Of a DNA stretch of 64,000 nucleotides, positions 55,443 to 64,000 are shown piece by piece. The notes beneath the pieces are model-generated. The model made no database searches. It worked only from the letters and a program-made list of their open reading frames with translations, and was not told the DNA's origin. Both the position numbers and the translations under genes were made by a program. Where the stretch lies: positions 25,897 through 89,896 of the forward strand of contig JABSOY010000021.1 of NCBI GenBank assembly GCA_013215385.1, written 5' to 3'. This stretch comes from Colwellia sp. (GTDB taxonomy: Bacteria; Pseudomonadota; Gammaproteobacteria; Enterobacterales; Alteromonadaceae). How positions within the stretch are numbered: the first letter of the stretch is position 1; every line of letters starts with the position of its first letter.

Positions 55443-56045
55443 TTAGTCTACATTATTAGTACAGATAATTTGACGACCACTACGATTTTCATCTAAACCA
55501 TCTAGGTTTTGGTCGGTGGTTACATAAAAACGTCCCGCTCCAGAAATAACAATACCTCTTGATTTATCACTATGGTTCCTGGGGCAATAACGAAAAGTAC
55601 CATTTCCTCCCCAAACAGCAAGTCGGCCGCTAGGAGCGTAAATCAAGGCAGTTCTCCCTTGGGCGTATTGTAATTTGTCGCCTAGTTTTATGGATGTTTT
55701 TGTTTTTATCAGCATTTCCTCACTTAAATCATCTAGTTTTTTATTTTTATTGTCATCATAAAAAACGCTCAATTCCTCATGCCACTTACTAGAGCATTGT
55801 CCAGACTGACTTAACGGACACAAGGTAACAAATCGTTCTTGATTAACGGCATGATTACGCGTTAATAATAATAATCGATGCAAGGCTGATACTTCATTGT
55901 TTACACGTACTCTAACGGTGAAGTCTGCAAAACTAGGAATGGCAACTGCGGTAAGTAAAGTGAGTATAGCAATTGTAATTAAGGTTTCAATTAGGGTGAA
56001 ACCCCTTGGTGTGATAATTAAGGTTGACATAAAAGAGCCGTCCAT
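55443..56045 (-). CDS. FimT/GspH-type pseudopilin, copy 2
   Basis: Same architecture as the adjacent paralogue: P-R-G before F-T-L-I-E-T-L-I-T-I-A-I-L, then L-H-R-L-L-L-L-T-R-N-H-A-V-N and C-P-L-S-Q-S-G-Q-C. The two share the C-terminal K-S-R-G-I and R-S-G-(N/R)-(E/Q)-I-(T/I)-C signature, which suggests tandem duplication followed by divergence. Start: ATG at 56045 or 56030; neither has a good Shine-Dalgarno. It is not in the pilVWX operon, where FimT usually sits. Confidence 0.88.
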   Translation of the reverse strand: MDGSFMSTLIITPRGFTLIETLITIAILTLLTAVAIPSFADFTVRVRVNNEVSALHRLLLLTRNHAVNQERFVTLCPLSQSGQCSSKWHEELSVFYDDNKNKKLDDLSEEMLIKTKTSIKLGDKLQYAQGRTALIYAPSGRLAVWGGNGTFRYCPRNHSDKSRGIVISGAGRFYVTTDQNLDGLDENRSGRQIICTNNVD

Positions 56046-56111
56046 TGGCCATATTAATTATGTTAATAGGTATAACGGTCAACCAATATTTTACAAGTCA
56101 TAAAAAGTAGA

Positions 56112-56954
56112 TTAGCTATAAATCGTTGGAATGGCTAACCTTTTATGTTGGGTTTTTTTATAGATATCTAAAATAAGTGTTTGAACTTCTAGTGTTGTTT
56201 GCTTTCCTTCTAGGAAATCATCTAACTGGTCATAACTCATACCTAGAGCATCTTCATCTGTTTTGCCCGGCTCTAAGTCTTCTAAATCAGCGGTAGGTGC
56301 TTTATTGATTAATAAATCAGGCGCGCCAAGTGTTTCAGCCAATAAGCGTACTTGACGTTTTGATAAACCAAATAAAGGGGCTAAGTCACATGCACCATCT
56401 CCCCACTTAGTGAAAAAACCGGTAATGTTCTCCGCGGAATGATCTGTACCGAGCACAAGTGCGCCGACGATGCCTGCAATATGATACTGCATTACCATGC
56501 GACTACGTGCCTTAACATTACCTTTGGAAAAATCTACTTGTCCTTCACTTGCTGTTAAAATATTTGCTTGCTGCAAGGCATTTAACGTCTCGCTATGAAT
56601 GCCATCAGCCGCATCGGCAATATTAGTGGTTAAGCAGTGGCTTGGTTTAATAAAACTTAATGCCAATTGGGCATCATCTTCATCGGCTTGAACGCTATAG
56701 GGTAAACGGACAGCAATAAATTGATAAGGTTGAGTTTTGTCACTATTTTCTTCGATATTTAACTCAGAAACTGCAAGCTGAGCAAGACGACCACAAGTAG
56801 AAGAATCTACACCGCCACTAATACCTAATACTAAGTTTCTTAACCCTGACGCTTTAAGTGTTTTTTTAATAAACTGAACACGACGCTTTATTTCAAATAC
56901 GGCATCTATTTGTGGCAACACTTTCATTTCATTTATGATCAATTGCGGATTCAT
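56112..56954 (-). CDS. nadE: Ammonia-dependent NAD+ synthetase
   Basis: The last step of NAD+ synthesis from deamido-NAD+ with ammonia and ATP. The 280-residue protein has the PP-loop S-G-G-V-D-S-S (46-52). [21 protein letters not shown] is the deamido-NAD/ammonia region. The length and lack of a glutaminase domain mark the ammonia-dependent (E. coli-like) type. Confidence 0.95.
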   Translation of the reverse strand: MNPQLIINEMKVLPQIDAVFEIKRRVQFIKKTLKASGLRNLVLGISGGVDSSTCGRLAQLAVSELNIEENSDKTQPYQFIAVRLPYSVQADEDDAQLALSFIKPSHCLTTNIADAADGIHSETLNALQQANILTASEGQVDFSKGNVKARSRMVMQYHIAGIVGALVLGTDHSAENITGFFTKWGDGACDLAPLFGLSKRQVRLLAETLGAPDLLINKAPTADLEDLEPGKTDEDALGMSYDQLDDFLEGKQTTLEVQTLILDIYKKTQHKRLAIPTIYS

Positions 56955-57087
56955 CGATTGTCCTTTGGGCGGTAATAAAATTCATCCGTAGTTTAACTTA
57001 TAATAATTAAATGGGTTAGAACAAATATAGCGCTTGGGTTTATTTCATTTAATTGTGTACAATTCAAAGTATATTTCGCGGGTATAG

Positions 57088-57435
<348 letters not shown>

Positions 57436-57463
57436 TTAATCATTTTCCAGAAAGTAATGATAC

Positions 57464-57504
57464 AAAAAAGCCCATTGAACATTTTATGTTCAATGGGCTT
57501 TTTT
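57464..57504. terminator. Strong bidirectional terminator between glnB and bamD
   Basis: A perfect 18-bp stem AAAAAAGCCCATTGAACA / TGTTCAATGGGCTTTTTT with loop TTTTA. The A and T runs on the two sides serve glnB (plus) and bamD (minus). Confidence 0.93.
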
Positions 57505-57518
57505 TTAATTGACTAGAG

Positions 57519-58283
57519 TTACTTAGTTACAAAATCATTATTAGGGTAATTAGCTGCTAATACTTGTTTCGCATTTATTTTTAAATCTTGCAAACCCAGT
57601 TTGTCATAACATTCAATCATGACTTCTAATGCTTGTTCGACTTCTAAGCTTGGCGAAAAATATTCAACGATGTATTTACCACGATTCGCGGCTGATGCCC
57701 AAGCATCTCGTTTCATATAGAAGCGAGCGACAGATAATTCATACCTAGCTAAACGAGACTTTATACCTATCATGCGTTTACGGGCATCTGCGGCATATTT
57801 ACTTTGTGGGTAGTCAGTCAATATGATTTGCATATCTTTAAAAGCATCTCGAGACGCAGTAGGATCTCTATCAGAGCGATCAATACCCGCTAAATCTTGA
57901 AATAAATTCTCTTCAGTGGAAATATTAATTAATGCTCGCATGTAATATACATAATCAATATTGACATTATCAGGGTTTAAACGAAGAAACCTATCCGATA
58001 AAGCGATACCTTGTGGAGCGTTTCCACTCTTATAATAAGCGTAAATTAAGTCTAATTGCACTTGGTGAGAAATAGGACCAAATGGAAATCGAGAATCAAT
58101 TGCCGATAAAATATGAATGGCTTTTTGGTATAAACCACTGTCCAAGGCTGTTCTGGCATCAACAAATAAAGCTTGCGCCGATTTATCTGGTACTTTCTGA
58201 ATATTATTCTTGTCTGATGATGAACATGCCGCTAGCCCTAATGAAAGCGCTAGAATTATCATTTTTATTGTCAGTTTTTGCAT
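57519..58283 (-). CDS. bamD: Outer-membrane assembly lipoprotein BamD
   Basis: An essential lipoprotein of the BAM complex that inserts beta-barrel proteins in the outer membrane. The ATG at 58283 gives a signal peptide with lipobox L-A-A-C near residue 19. The mature protein of about 235 residues is made of TPR-like helices: A-L-D-S-G-L-Y-Q-K-A-I, then F-P-F-G-P-I-S-H-Q-V-Q-L-D-L-I-Y-A-Y-Y-K. A GTG at 58298 is an in-frame alternative. It diverges from rluD across ~185 bp, the same arrangement as in E. coli. Confidence 0.94.
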   Translation of the reverse strand: MQKLTIKMIILALSLGLAACSSSDKNNIQKVPDKSAQALFVDARTALDSGLYQKAIHILSAIDSRFPFGPISHQVQLDLIYAYYKSGNAPQGIALSDRFLRLNPDNVNIDYVYYMRALINISTEENLFQDLAGIDRSDRDPTASRDAFKDMQIILTDYPQSKYAADARKRMIGIKSRLARYELSVARFYMKRDAWASAANRGKYIVEYFSPSLEVEQALEVMIECYDKLGLQDLKINAKQVLAANYPNNDFVTK

Positions 58284-58468
58284 AGACTTCGGTATCACTA
58301 CTTTGTTTTAGTTAAAAGTTTTAGTTAATAAATTTAGCACTCTTGCAAATTTCTAATGTAATTGATTTAGCAAAGAGGTAAAATAGACTCTGGCATTCTA
58401 ACCTAGCACACTTGCCTTGCACAGCGCTAATTCATAGTAAATTTATAGAGAGTTAAATAGAAATTTTA

Positions 58469-59446
58469 ATGGCTGAAATAATTAAACATACAGATACGGT
58501 TCCTGAATCTTGTTTAGGTAAACGATTCGACCAAACATTAGCCGAGATGTTCCCTGAATATTCTCGTTCTCGAATAAAAGAATGGATCTTAGCGGGTCAT
58601 GTAACTTTAAACGGTGCTATTCTTAAAATTCCTCGTGAAAAAATGTTTGGTGGTGAAGAGGTTGAAATATCAACAGAAGTAGAAGCTGATATTCGATTTG
58701 AACCACAAGATATTCCATTGAATATTGTCTACGAAGATGATGATATTCTAGTTATTAACAAACCTGCTGGTTTTGTTGTACACCCAGGTGCCGGTAATCC
58801 AGACGGCACTGTTCTTAATGCTTTATTACACTATTGTCCACAGCTTGATGTTGTACCTCGGGCCGGTATTGTGCATAGATTAGATAAAGACACTACGGGC
58901 TTAATGGTTGTTGCAAAAACTATTGCTGCGCAAACCAATTTAGTTGACGCTTTACAGGAACGTGAAATAACACGTGAATATGAAGCATTAGCTAATGGTT
59001 TGATGACTGCTGGCGGTGTTGTTGACGAACCTATTGGTCGTCATCCAACCAAAAGAACGCATATGGCGGTTAACTTGTTTGGTCGTCCATCGGTAACGCA
59101 TTATCGCGTTATGGAAAAATTCCGTTTGCATACACGTTTACGTTTGCGTTTAGAAACAGGACGTACTCACCAAATTCGTGTTCATATGTCGCATATTACT
59201 CACCCACTTATTGGTGATCCTAATTATGGTGGTCGTCCTCGTCCGCCTAAAAATGCTACAGAAGACTTACGTGATATATTACGTAGCTTTAAACGCCAAG
59301 CATTACACGCGGCAATGTTGTCATTGTTTCACCCTATCACAGGTGAAGAAATGACATGGCATGCGCCTATACCTGATGACATGGTACAATTAACCAATAT
59401 TTTGCGTGAAGATTCTAAACTAAACGCAATTGACAATTATTTATAA
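58469..59446 (+). CDS. rluD: 23S rRNA pseudouridine synthase RluD
   Basis: Makes pseudouridine at positions 1911, 1915 and 1917 of 23S rRNA, near helix 69. The 325-residue protein has an N-terminal S4 RNA-binding domain (S-R-S-R-I-K-E-W-I-L-A-G-H-V) and the catalytic H-R-L-D-K-D-T-T-G-L with the active-site aspartate near residue 139. The G-R-T-H-Q-I-R-V-H segment completes the core. Its 3' end overlaps pgeF by 17 bases. Confidence 0.95.
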   Translation: MAEIIKHTDTVPESCLGKRFDQTLAEMFPEYSRSRIKEWILAGHVTLNGAILKIPREKMFGGEEVEISTEVEADIRFEPQDIPLNIVYEDDDILVINKPAGFVVHPGAGNPDGTVLNALLHYCPQLDVVPRAGIVHRLDKDTTGLMVVAKTIAAQTNLVDALQEREITREYEALANGLMTAGGVVDEPIGRHPTKRTHMAVNLFGRPSVTHYRVMEKFRLHTRLRLRLETGRTHQIRVHMSHITHPLIGDPNYGGRPRPPKNATEDLRDILRSFKRQALHAAMLSLFHPITGEEMTWHAPIPDDMVQLTNILREDSKLNAIDNYL

Positions 59447-60230
59447 AGCTATTCATAAAGTCGAATGGCCAGTACAAAATGTACTGGCTTTTACGACCAC
59501 ACGTAACACCCCCTGCCATCATAGTATAATAAAACCTTTCGTCTCAAATGATCCATTTAACCACTTTAATTTAGGCTTGCATGTTGGAGATGAACCTGAA
59601 AATGTTTTAGCACATCGACAAAATCTTTTACCTTTGTTACCAAAAAACACTCAGATTCAATGGCTTGAACAAGTACATGGCAGCGAGGTCCTCTTAATTG
59701 AAAAGCATAGTAAGCAGGCGTTAATTGCTGATGCGGCTATTACACGTGAAAAACATATTGCGCTAGCAATTATGACCGCAGACTGCTTACCTATATTACT
59801 AACAGCGAAAGACGGTCGCGAAGTTGCCGCCATACATGGAGGTTGGAAACCGTTAGCTAAAGGTATTATTGGTAATACCCTCAGAGAAATGTTCACCGAA
59901 AATAAAGATATTAATGCTTGGCTTGGTCCTTGTATTGGTAAAGAATCTTTTGAAGTGGGGGCAGAAGTTCGAGCTATCTTTACAAAGCAATCGGCACATC
60001 TATCCGAGGCTTTTTCGCTAGTTTCGACTGCTTTTGAATCTGAACACAAAAACTCAGAACCTAAATATTTAGCCGATTTAGCGCTTATAGCAAAAATTCA
60101 GTTAACGGCGCTTGGGGTTAATAAAATCGACCATTTGGAACATTGTACTTATAGTGATTCGGCTCAGTATTTCTCTTATCGTCGGGAAAATATTACGGGA
60201 CGTATGGCTACTATAATTTGCAGGGATTAA
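59430..60230 (+). CDS. pgeF: Peptidoglycan editing factor PgeF (YfiH, laccase domain)
   Basis: YfiH-family proteins remove wrongly built muropeptides, and were once annotated as polyphenol oxidases. The 266-residue protein has the zinc-binding family triad positions: W-L-E-Q-V-H-G-S-E-V, M-T-A-D-C-L-P-I-L and I-H-G-G-W-K. The C-terminal Y-F-S-Y-R-R-E-N-I-T-G-R-M-A is conserved. Its start is a TTG inside the end of rluD; translation is likely coupled to rluD. The order rluD-yfiH-clpB is that of E. coli. Confidence 0.9.
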   Translation: MTIIYKAIHKVEWPVQNVLAFTTTRNTPCHHSIIKPFVSNDPFNHFNLGLHVGDEPENVLAHRQNLLPLLPKNTQIQWLEQVHGSEVLLIEKHSKQALIADAAITREKHIALAIMTADCLPILLTAKDGREVAAIHGGWKPLAKGIIGNTLREMFTENKDINAWLGPCIGKESFEVGAEVRAIFTKQSAHLSEAFSLVSTAFESEHKNSEPKYLADLALIAKIQLTALGVNKIDHLEHCTYSDSAQYFSYRRENITGRMATIICRD

Positions 60231-60282
60231 TTTTACTTCTTTAAAGTAAAAGTTTATTTTAAGTCAAAGCTTTATATTTTTC

Positions 60283-60311
60283 CTTGAAAAAGTTCCATTT
60301 TATCCTTATCT
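60283..60311 (+). promoter_or_regulatory. Sigma-32-like heat-shock promoter of clpB
   Basis: CTTGAAA (60283-60289), 14-base spacer, then CCTTATCT (60304-60311). The E. coli sigma-32 consensus is CTTGAAA and CCCCATNT with 13-15 bases between. The -10 has two mismatches. Confidence 0.65.
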
Positions 60312-60359
60312 ATAACTATATAGATAAAATATATTTTTTTGCGAAGTAAGAGAGCAAAC

Positions 60360-62933
60360 ATGCGTTTAGATAGATTAACTCAAGCATTTCAAATTGCGAT
60401 TTCTGATGCACAGTCAATAGCATTAGGACGTGATCATCAATTCATTGAACCCCTGCACATAATGCTGGCGTTACTCAATCAAAATGCTAGTAGTGTTATT
60501 CCATTATTAAAAAGTGCTGGTATCAATGTACATTCATTACGGACACAAGTTGAAGCGGCTATTGATAAGCTTGCTCAAGTTTCAGGCTCTGGTGGTGAAG
60601 TACAGCTCTCATCTGCAATGGGTAATCTATTAAATCTATGTGATAAATACGCTCAAAAAATGGGTGATAAATATATCTCTTCGGATGTATTTATCCTGTC
60701 AGCGATTGAAGATAAAGGAAAATTAGGGCAAGTATTAAAATCGTTAGGGGCAAATGAGCAACGAATACAAGATGCTATTTTACATGTTCGTGGTGGTCAG
60801 AAAATAGATGAGCCTAATGCTGAAGATGTTCGACAAGCACTTAATAAATTTACTATTGATCTTACCGAGCGAGCAGAGCAAGGGAAGTTAGACCCTGTTA
60901 TTGGCCGTGATGATGAAATACGTCGCACCATTCAAGTTTTACAACGTAGAACTAAAAATAATCCGGTATTAATTGGCCAGCCTGGAGTCGGGAAAACAGC
61001 TGTCGCTGAAGGATTGGCGCAACGCATAGTTGATCACGAAGTACCGGAAGGTTTAAAAAATAAACGTGTATTGTCACTTGATATGGGCTCTTTAGTTGCT
61101 GGCGCAAAGTATCGCGGTGAATTTGAAGAGCGTTTAAAATCGGTACTCAATGAGCTAGCCAAAGAAGAAGGGCAGGTTATCCTATTTATTGACGAGCTTC
61201 ATACTATGGTTGGTGCCGGAAAAACTGATGGCGCACTAGATGCAGGAAACATGTTAAAGCCAGCACTTGCCCGTGGGGATCTACATTGTGTTGGTGCAAC
61301 AACGTTAGACGAATACAGAAAATATATCGAAAAAGATGCAGCATTAGAGCGTCGTTTCCAAAAAGTATTAATTGAAGAGCCTAGTGTTGAAGACACCATT
61401 GCTATATTACGAGGTTTAAAAGAACGATACGAATTACATCACAGTGTCGATATTACCGATCCTGCTATTGTTGCTGCTGCAACATTATCACATCGATACA
61501 TTAGTGATCGACAGTTACCTGATAAAGCCATCGATCTTATTGATGAAGCCGCCTCAAGTATACGTATGCAAATTGATTCTAAGCCGGAAGACTTAGATCG
61601 CTTAGAGCGTCGAATTATTCAACTAAAACTTGAACAGCGAGCATTAGAAAAAGAGTCTGACAACGCCTCCAAAAAACGTTTATCTTTGATCTCCGACGAC
61701 ATTTTTCAATGCCAGCATTCTTTTGACGAGTTAGACGAGATCTGGAAAACAGAAAAAGCGGCATTACATGGAACACAAGCAATAAAAACAGACTTAGAGC
61801 AAGCCCGACTTGATCTAGAAGCTGCAAGGCGATTAGGTGATTTGAACCAGATGTCGGAATTACAATACGGAATAATTCCAGAATTAGAAAAACAGCTCGA
61901 CTTAGCGAGCCAAGCCGAAATGCAAGAAATGACTTTGCTAAAAAATAAAGTTACTGAGGTAGAAATAGCCGATGTCTTAAGTCGATCAACCGGTATTCCT
62001 GTCGCTAAAATGCTAGAAGAGGAATGTGAAAAACTATTACAAATGGAAGAAGATCTACATAAACGCGTGATTGGACAATCTGAAGCTGTTGTATGTGTTT
62101 CAAATGCTATTCGTCGTTCTCGAGCTGGGCTTGCAGATCCCGGCCAACCCATAGGTTCGTTCTTATTTTTAGGCCCAACCGGTGTTGGGAAAACTGAACT
62201 GACAAAAGCATTGGCTCATTTTCTCTTTGATAGCGAAGACGCATTGATTCGTGTCGATATGTCAGAGTTCATGGAAAAACATTCAGTAGCGCGTTTAGTC
62301 GGTGCTCCACCTGGTTATGTTGGTTATGAAGAAGGAGGTTATTTAACTGAAGCCGTTCGACGTAAACCATATTCAGTGATCCTTCTTGATGAAATTGAAA
62401 AAGCGCATAGCGATGTTTTTAATATTTTATTACAGGTGCTAGACGATGGTCGTTTGACCGATGGGCAAGGGCGTACCGTAGACTTCAAAAATACTGTTAT
62501 AATTATGACATCAAATATCGGTTCTGATCACATACAGAATTTTTCAGATGATAGTCAGTATGAAGAAATGAAAACACTAGTTATGTCAGACGTTTCTTTG
62601 AATTTTAAACCTGAATTTATCAATAGAATTGATGAGTCAGTAGTATTTCATCCTCTTGTTGCAAAAGAAATAGAAAAAATAGCGGCTATTCAGCTTAATG
62701 GATTAACAAAAAGACTAGCGGAACAAAACATTACTTTGTCCATAACCAACGAAGCGTTAGCATTCATTTCTCTATCGGGCTTTGATCCATTATTTGGTGC
62801 CAGACCTTTAAAGCGAACTATTAGACAGTGTATTGAAAATCCATTGGCGCAAAAAATACTATCCGGTGAATTTAAAACAAAGGGTAAAATCAATATTGAT
62901 ATAAGTAATGGAGAATTAATTTTTAAACATTAA
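60360..62933 (+). CDS. clpB: Disaggregase chaperone ClpB
   Basis: ClpB extracts proteins from aggregates with DnaK, using ATP. The ATG at 60360 gives 857 residues, the same as E. coli ClpB, starting M-R-L-D-R-L-T. The domain order is complete: N-domain (1-145), AAA-1 with Walker A G-Q-P-G-V-G-K-T and F-I-D-E-L-H, coiled-coil middle domain (about 410-525, [12 protein letters not shown]), AAA-2 with G-P-T-G-V-G-K-T and L-L-D-E-I-E-K. Pore loop G-A-K-Y-R-G-E-F is present. Preceded by a sigma-32-like promoter. Confidence 0.97.
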   Translation: MRLDRLTQAFQIAISDAQSIALGRDHQFIEPLHIMLALLNQNASSVIPLLKSAGINVHSLRTQVEAAIDKLAQVSGSGGEVQLSSAMGNLLNLCDKYAQKMGDKYISSDVFILSAIEDKGKLGQVLKSLGANEQRIQDAILHVRGGQKIDEPNAEDVRQALNKFTIDLTERAEQGKLDPVIGRDDEIRRTIQVLQRRTKNNPVLIGQPGVGKTAVAEGLAQRIVDHEVPEGLKNKRVLSLDMGSLVAGAKYRGEFEERLKSVLNELAKEEGQVILFIDELHTMVGAGKTDGALDAGNMLKPALARGDLHCVGATTLDEYRKYIEKDAALERRFQKVLIEEPSVEDTIAILRGLKERYELHHSVDITDPAIVAAATLSHRYISDRQLPDKAIDLIDEAASSIRMQIDSKPEDLDRLERRIIQLKLEQRALEKESDNASKKRLSLISDDIFQCQHSFDELDEIWKTEKAALHGTQAIKTDLEQARLDLEAARRLGDLNQMSELQYGIIPELEKQLDLASQAEMQEMTLLKNKVTEVEIADVLSRSTGIPVAKMLEEECEKLLQMEEDLHKRVIGQSEAVVCVSNAIRRSRAGLADPGQPIGSFLFLGPTGVGKTELTKALAHFLFDSEDALIRVDMSEFMEKHSVARLVGAPPGYVGYEEGGYLTEAVRRKPYSVILLDEIEKAHSDVFNILLQVLDDGRLTDGQGRTVDFKNTVIIMTSNIGSDHIQNFSDDSQYEEMKTLVMSDVSLNFKPEFINRIDESVVFHPLVAKEIEKIAAIQLNGLTKRLAEQNITLSITNEALAFISLSGFDPLFGARPLKRTIRQCIENPLAQKILSGEFKTKGKINIDISNGELIFKH

Positions 62934-62946
62934 TCTATCTGAAGTG

Positions 62947-63381
62947 TTATTTATTATTTATGGGCGCACAGTATACTTCTATGCGCTTTTTGTTTATTTC
63001 TAATTGTTGGTGTTTTTCATTCCCTGTTAATACTTGCTTATTACCCTCATCATCTGTGTATTGAACTTTATCGAAAGCCGTTAGCATACCGACATTTTCT
63101 CTAGCTTCCTTGCACTTTTTCGTGACATCAATAGTTGGAGGAGTATCGATGTCTTCACCTTTAGGAACAGCCTTACCCGTAGATACTTGTGTGTGATCAG
63201 CGCGACTAATTATTTTTGACTGGTTGGAGATAAGAAATTTAGTATAGTCATCACCAATAGGTTGATACTGACTAAAATGTACAACATTGTTTTTATCAGT
63301 CCAGCGATAAACTGTCAATTCGCTGCCTAGTACTTGAAACGAATATAAAGTGACAATAATAAATAGTATGCGAAAACTCAT
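62947..63381 (-). CDS. DUF4124 domain protein, exported
   Basis: Function unknown. The 144-residue protein has a signal peptide (L-F-I-I-V-T-L-Y-S-F-Q-V-L-G-S) and a DUF4124 segment, V-Y-R-W-T-D-K-N-N-V-V-H-F-S, near residues 24-37. The middle is low in complexity (T-G-K-A-V-P-K-G-E-D-I-D-T-P) and the C-terminal part has two cysteines. It converges on clpB with only 13 bp between the stop codons. Confidence 0.78.
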   Translation of the reverse strand: MSFRILFIIVTLYSFQVLGSELTVYRWTDKNNVVHFSQYQPIGDDYTKFLISNQSKIISRADHTQVSTGKAVPKGEDIDTPPTIDVTKKCKEARENVGMLTAFDKVQYTDDEGNKQVLTGNEKHQQLEINKKRIEVYCAPINNK

Positions 63382-63812
63382 TTATTTCACCCAAAGTTAT
63401 CATAATTAAATATCGGCCTACTAGTTTATATAACAACACAATAGCTACTTTACAAATTTTAGATGATAATTTTTAATGAACAAACTCTGCATTGCTATTA
63501 ATGTAAATAACAAACGTTAAGTTATTAGGAGCTAGATGAATCACTAATGTACAATAAATTGCATCATATTTTATAATATTGAATTCAAGGGCAGGATTAA
63601 ATTATTAGATGAGTTGGTGCCAGCCTTTAATTTCTGAATTTAAATTGTCGGATACAAGTACACTTATAGCCTTCAGGTGTTACGAAGTTAAATAATATCC
63701 TTTCTTTATCGTGTTATTTATTATTATTTGATTAAATAAACTCCAATAAAACCAGCTACTGTACGTTAAATAGCCGAACAAACGTTTATTTCTAAAATAT
63801 GACAAAAAATGG
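63382..63812. other. AT-rich non-coding region upstream of the rRNA-type promoter
   Basis: No credible gene. The last ~100 bp before 63813 are strongly A/T-rich (for example AAAATATGACAAAAAATGG), as expected of an UP element and Fis-binding region upstream of a ribosomal RNA promoter. A 60-codon minus-strand frame over 63680-63862 crosses the promoter and is rejected. Confidence 0.6.
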
Positions 63813-63847
63813 TTGACGCACCGCGAGAAATCTCTAGAATGCGCTCC
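63813..63847 (+). promoter_or_regulatory. Probable rRNA operon P1 promoter
   Basis: -35 TTGACG (63813-63818), 16-base spacer, -10 TAGAAT (63835-63840) and a GC-rich discriminator GCGCTCC (63841-63847), the type required for stringent control of rRNA genes. The window ends with another TTGAC (63996-64000), which could be the -35 of a second tandem promoter. In E. coli the same neighbourhood (bamD, rluD, yfiH, clpB) is followed by rrnG. The 16S gene itself would start past the window; 63848-64000 would be leader with no gene. Confidence 0.8.
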
Positions 63848-64000
63848 AGTTCCAAGGGGCAACCCAACGGACGTTTTGATAAGTTAACTTCTCTACTTTC
63901 TTAATAAAGAGCAGAGCTAAATAGTTAACTTAACGTTTACTTTTAATTAGGTCATGAAGCTTCAAAAGAAACTTCAAATTAAGTTAAATAAAACGTTGAC

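Noticed and set aside
63680..63862. 60-codon minus-strand frame at the window end
   Set aside because: It crosses the rRNA-type promoter and has no supporting signals.

Overview
The window looks like a chromosomal segment of a marine, cold-ocean gammaproteobacterium of the Alteromonadales, most likely Colwellia or a close relative. The reasons are an AT-rich base composition, protein sequences that resemble E. coli, Vibrio and Shewanella orthologues without being enteric, a complete Na+-pumping NADH dehydrogenase operon, a Na+-coupled TRAP transporter, and intergenic hairpin repeats. Genus assignment is inference. The gene order is mostly conserved core synteny, and there is no phage, integron, CRISPR array or intact transposase gene.

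Layout. 1-1.1 kb: the end of a flagellar outer-membrane cluster (flgO cut by the window edge, flgP). 1.2-5.2 kb (minus): a TonB-dependent receptor with an STN signalling domain and a FecR-type anti-sigma regulator, with no ECF sigma gene beside them. 5.4-7.3 kb (minus): srmB and fldB. 7.5-13.4 kb (plus): dsbC, recJ, prfB (with its programmed +1 frameshift) and lysS, interrupted by a 266-bp MITE-like element. 13.4-16.5 kb: palindromic repeats, a DUF3667 gene, a YkvA-family gene, a 63-bp tandem repeat and an unlisted 56-residue membrane protein. 16.5-21.7 kb: ampG, an unknown gene, a cyclophilin, yajG and rlmG (minus), then bolA (plus). 21.9-25.0 kb: TRAP transporter. 25.1-26.3 kb: fabV. 26.4-34.3 kb: nqrABCDEF, apbE and nqrM, preceded by a long leader with competing hairpins. 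34.5-39.7 kb: HupE/UreJ-like protein, LexA-controlled dinB, a TlpA-like thioredoxin, an M49-like zinc peptidase and rpsT. 39.9-47.7 kb: murJ, ribF, ileS, lspA, fkpB and ispH. 48-56 kb: minor pilins and the adhesin of a type IV pilus (pilV, pilW, pilX, pilY1, pilE, tapY2), and two opposing fimT paralogues. 56-64 kb: nadE, glnB, bamD, rluD, pgeF, clpB and a DUF4124 gene. The window ends in what looks like the promoter of an rRNA operon, matching the clpB-rrn neighbourhood of E. coli.

How the genes work together. The nqr block encodes the whole sodium pump plus its two maturation factors: ApbE attaches FMN to NqrB and NqrC, and NqrM serves the iron centre. The sodium gradient it makes can drive the TRAP importer. 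The pilus block supplies minor pilins and the PilY1 tip protein; the major pilin and motor genes are elsewhere. Translation and envelope functions fill most of the rest.

The least explained content is intergenic. One family is built from short perfect hairpins around CATGGATG or CATCCATG cores, with stem bases that change in a compensated way between copies. A second, 37-bp nested hairpin occurs twice with identical geometry but different stem sequences. Both look like structure-conserved elements and are the best candidates here for something not yet described.
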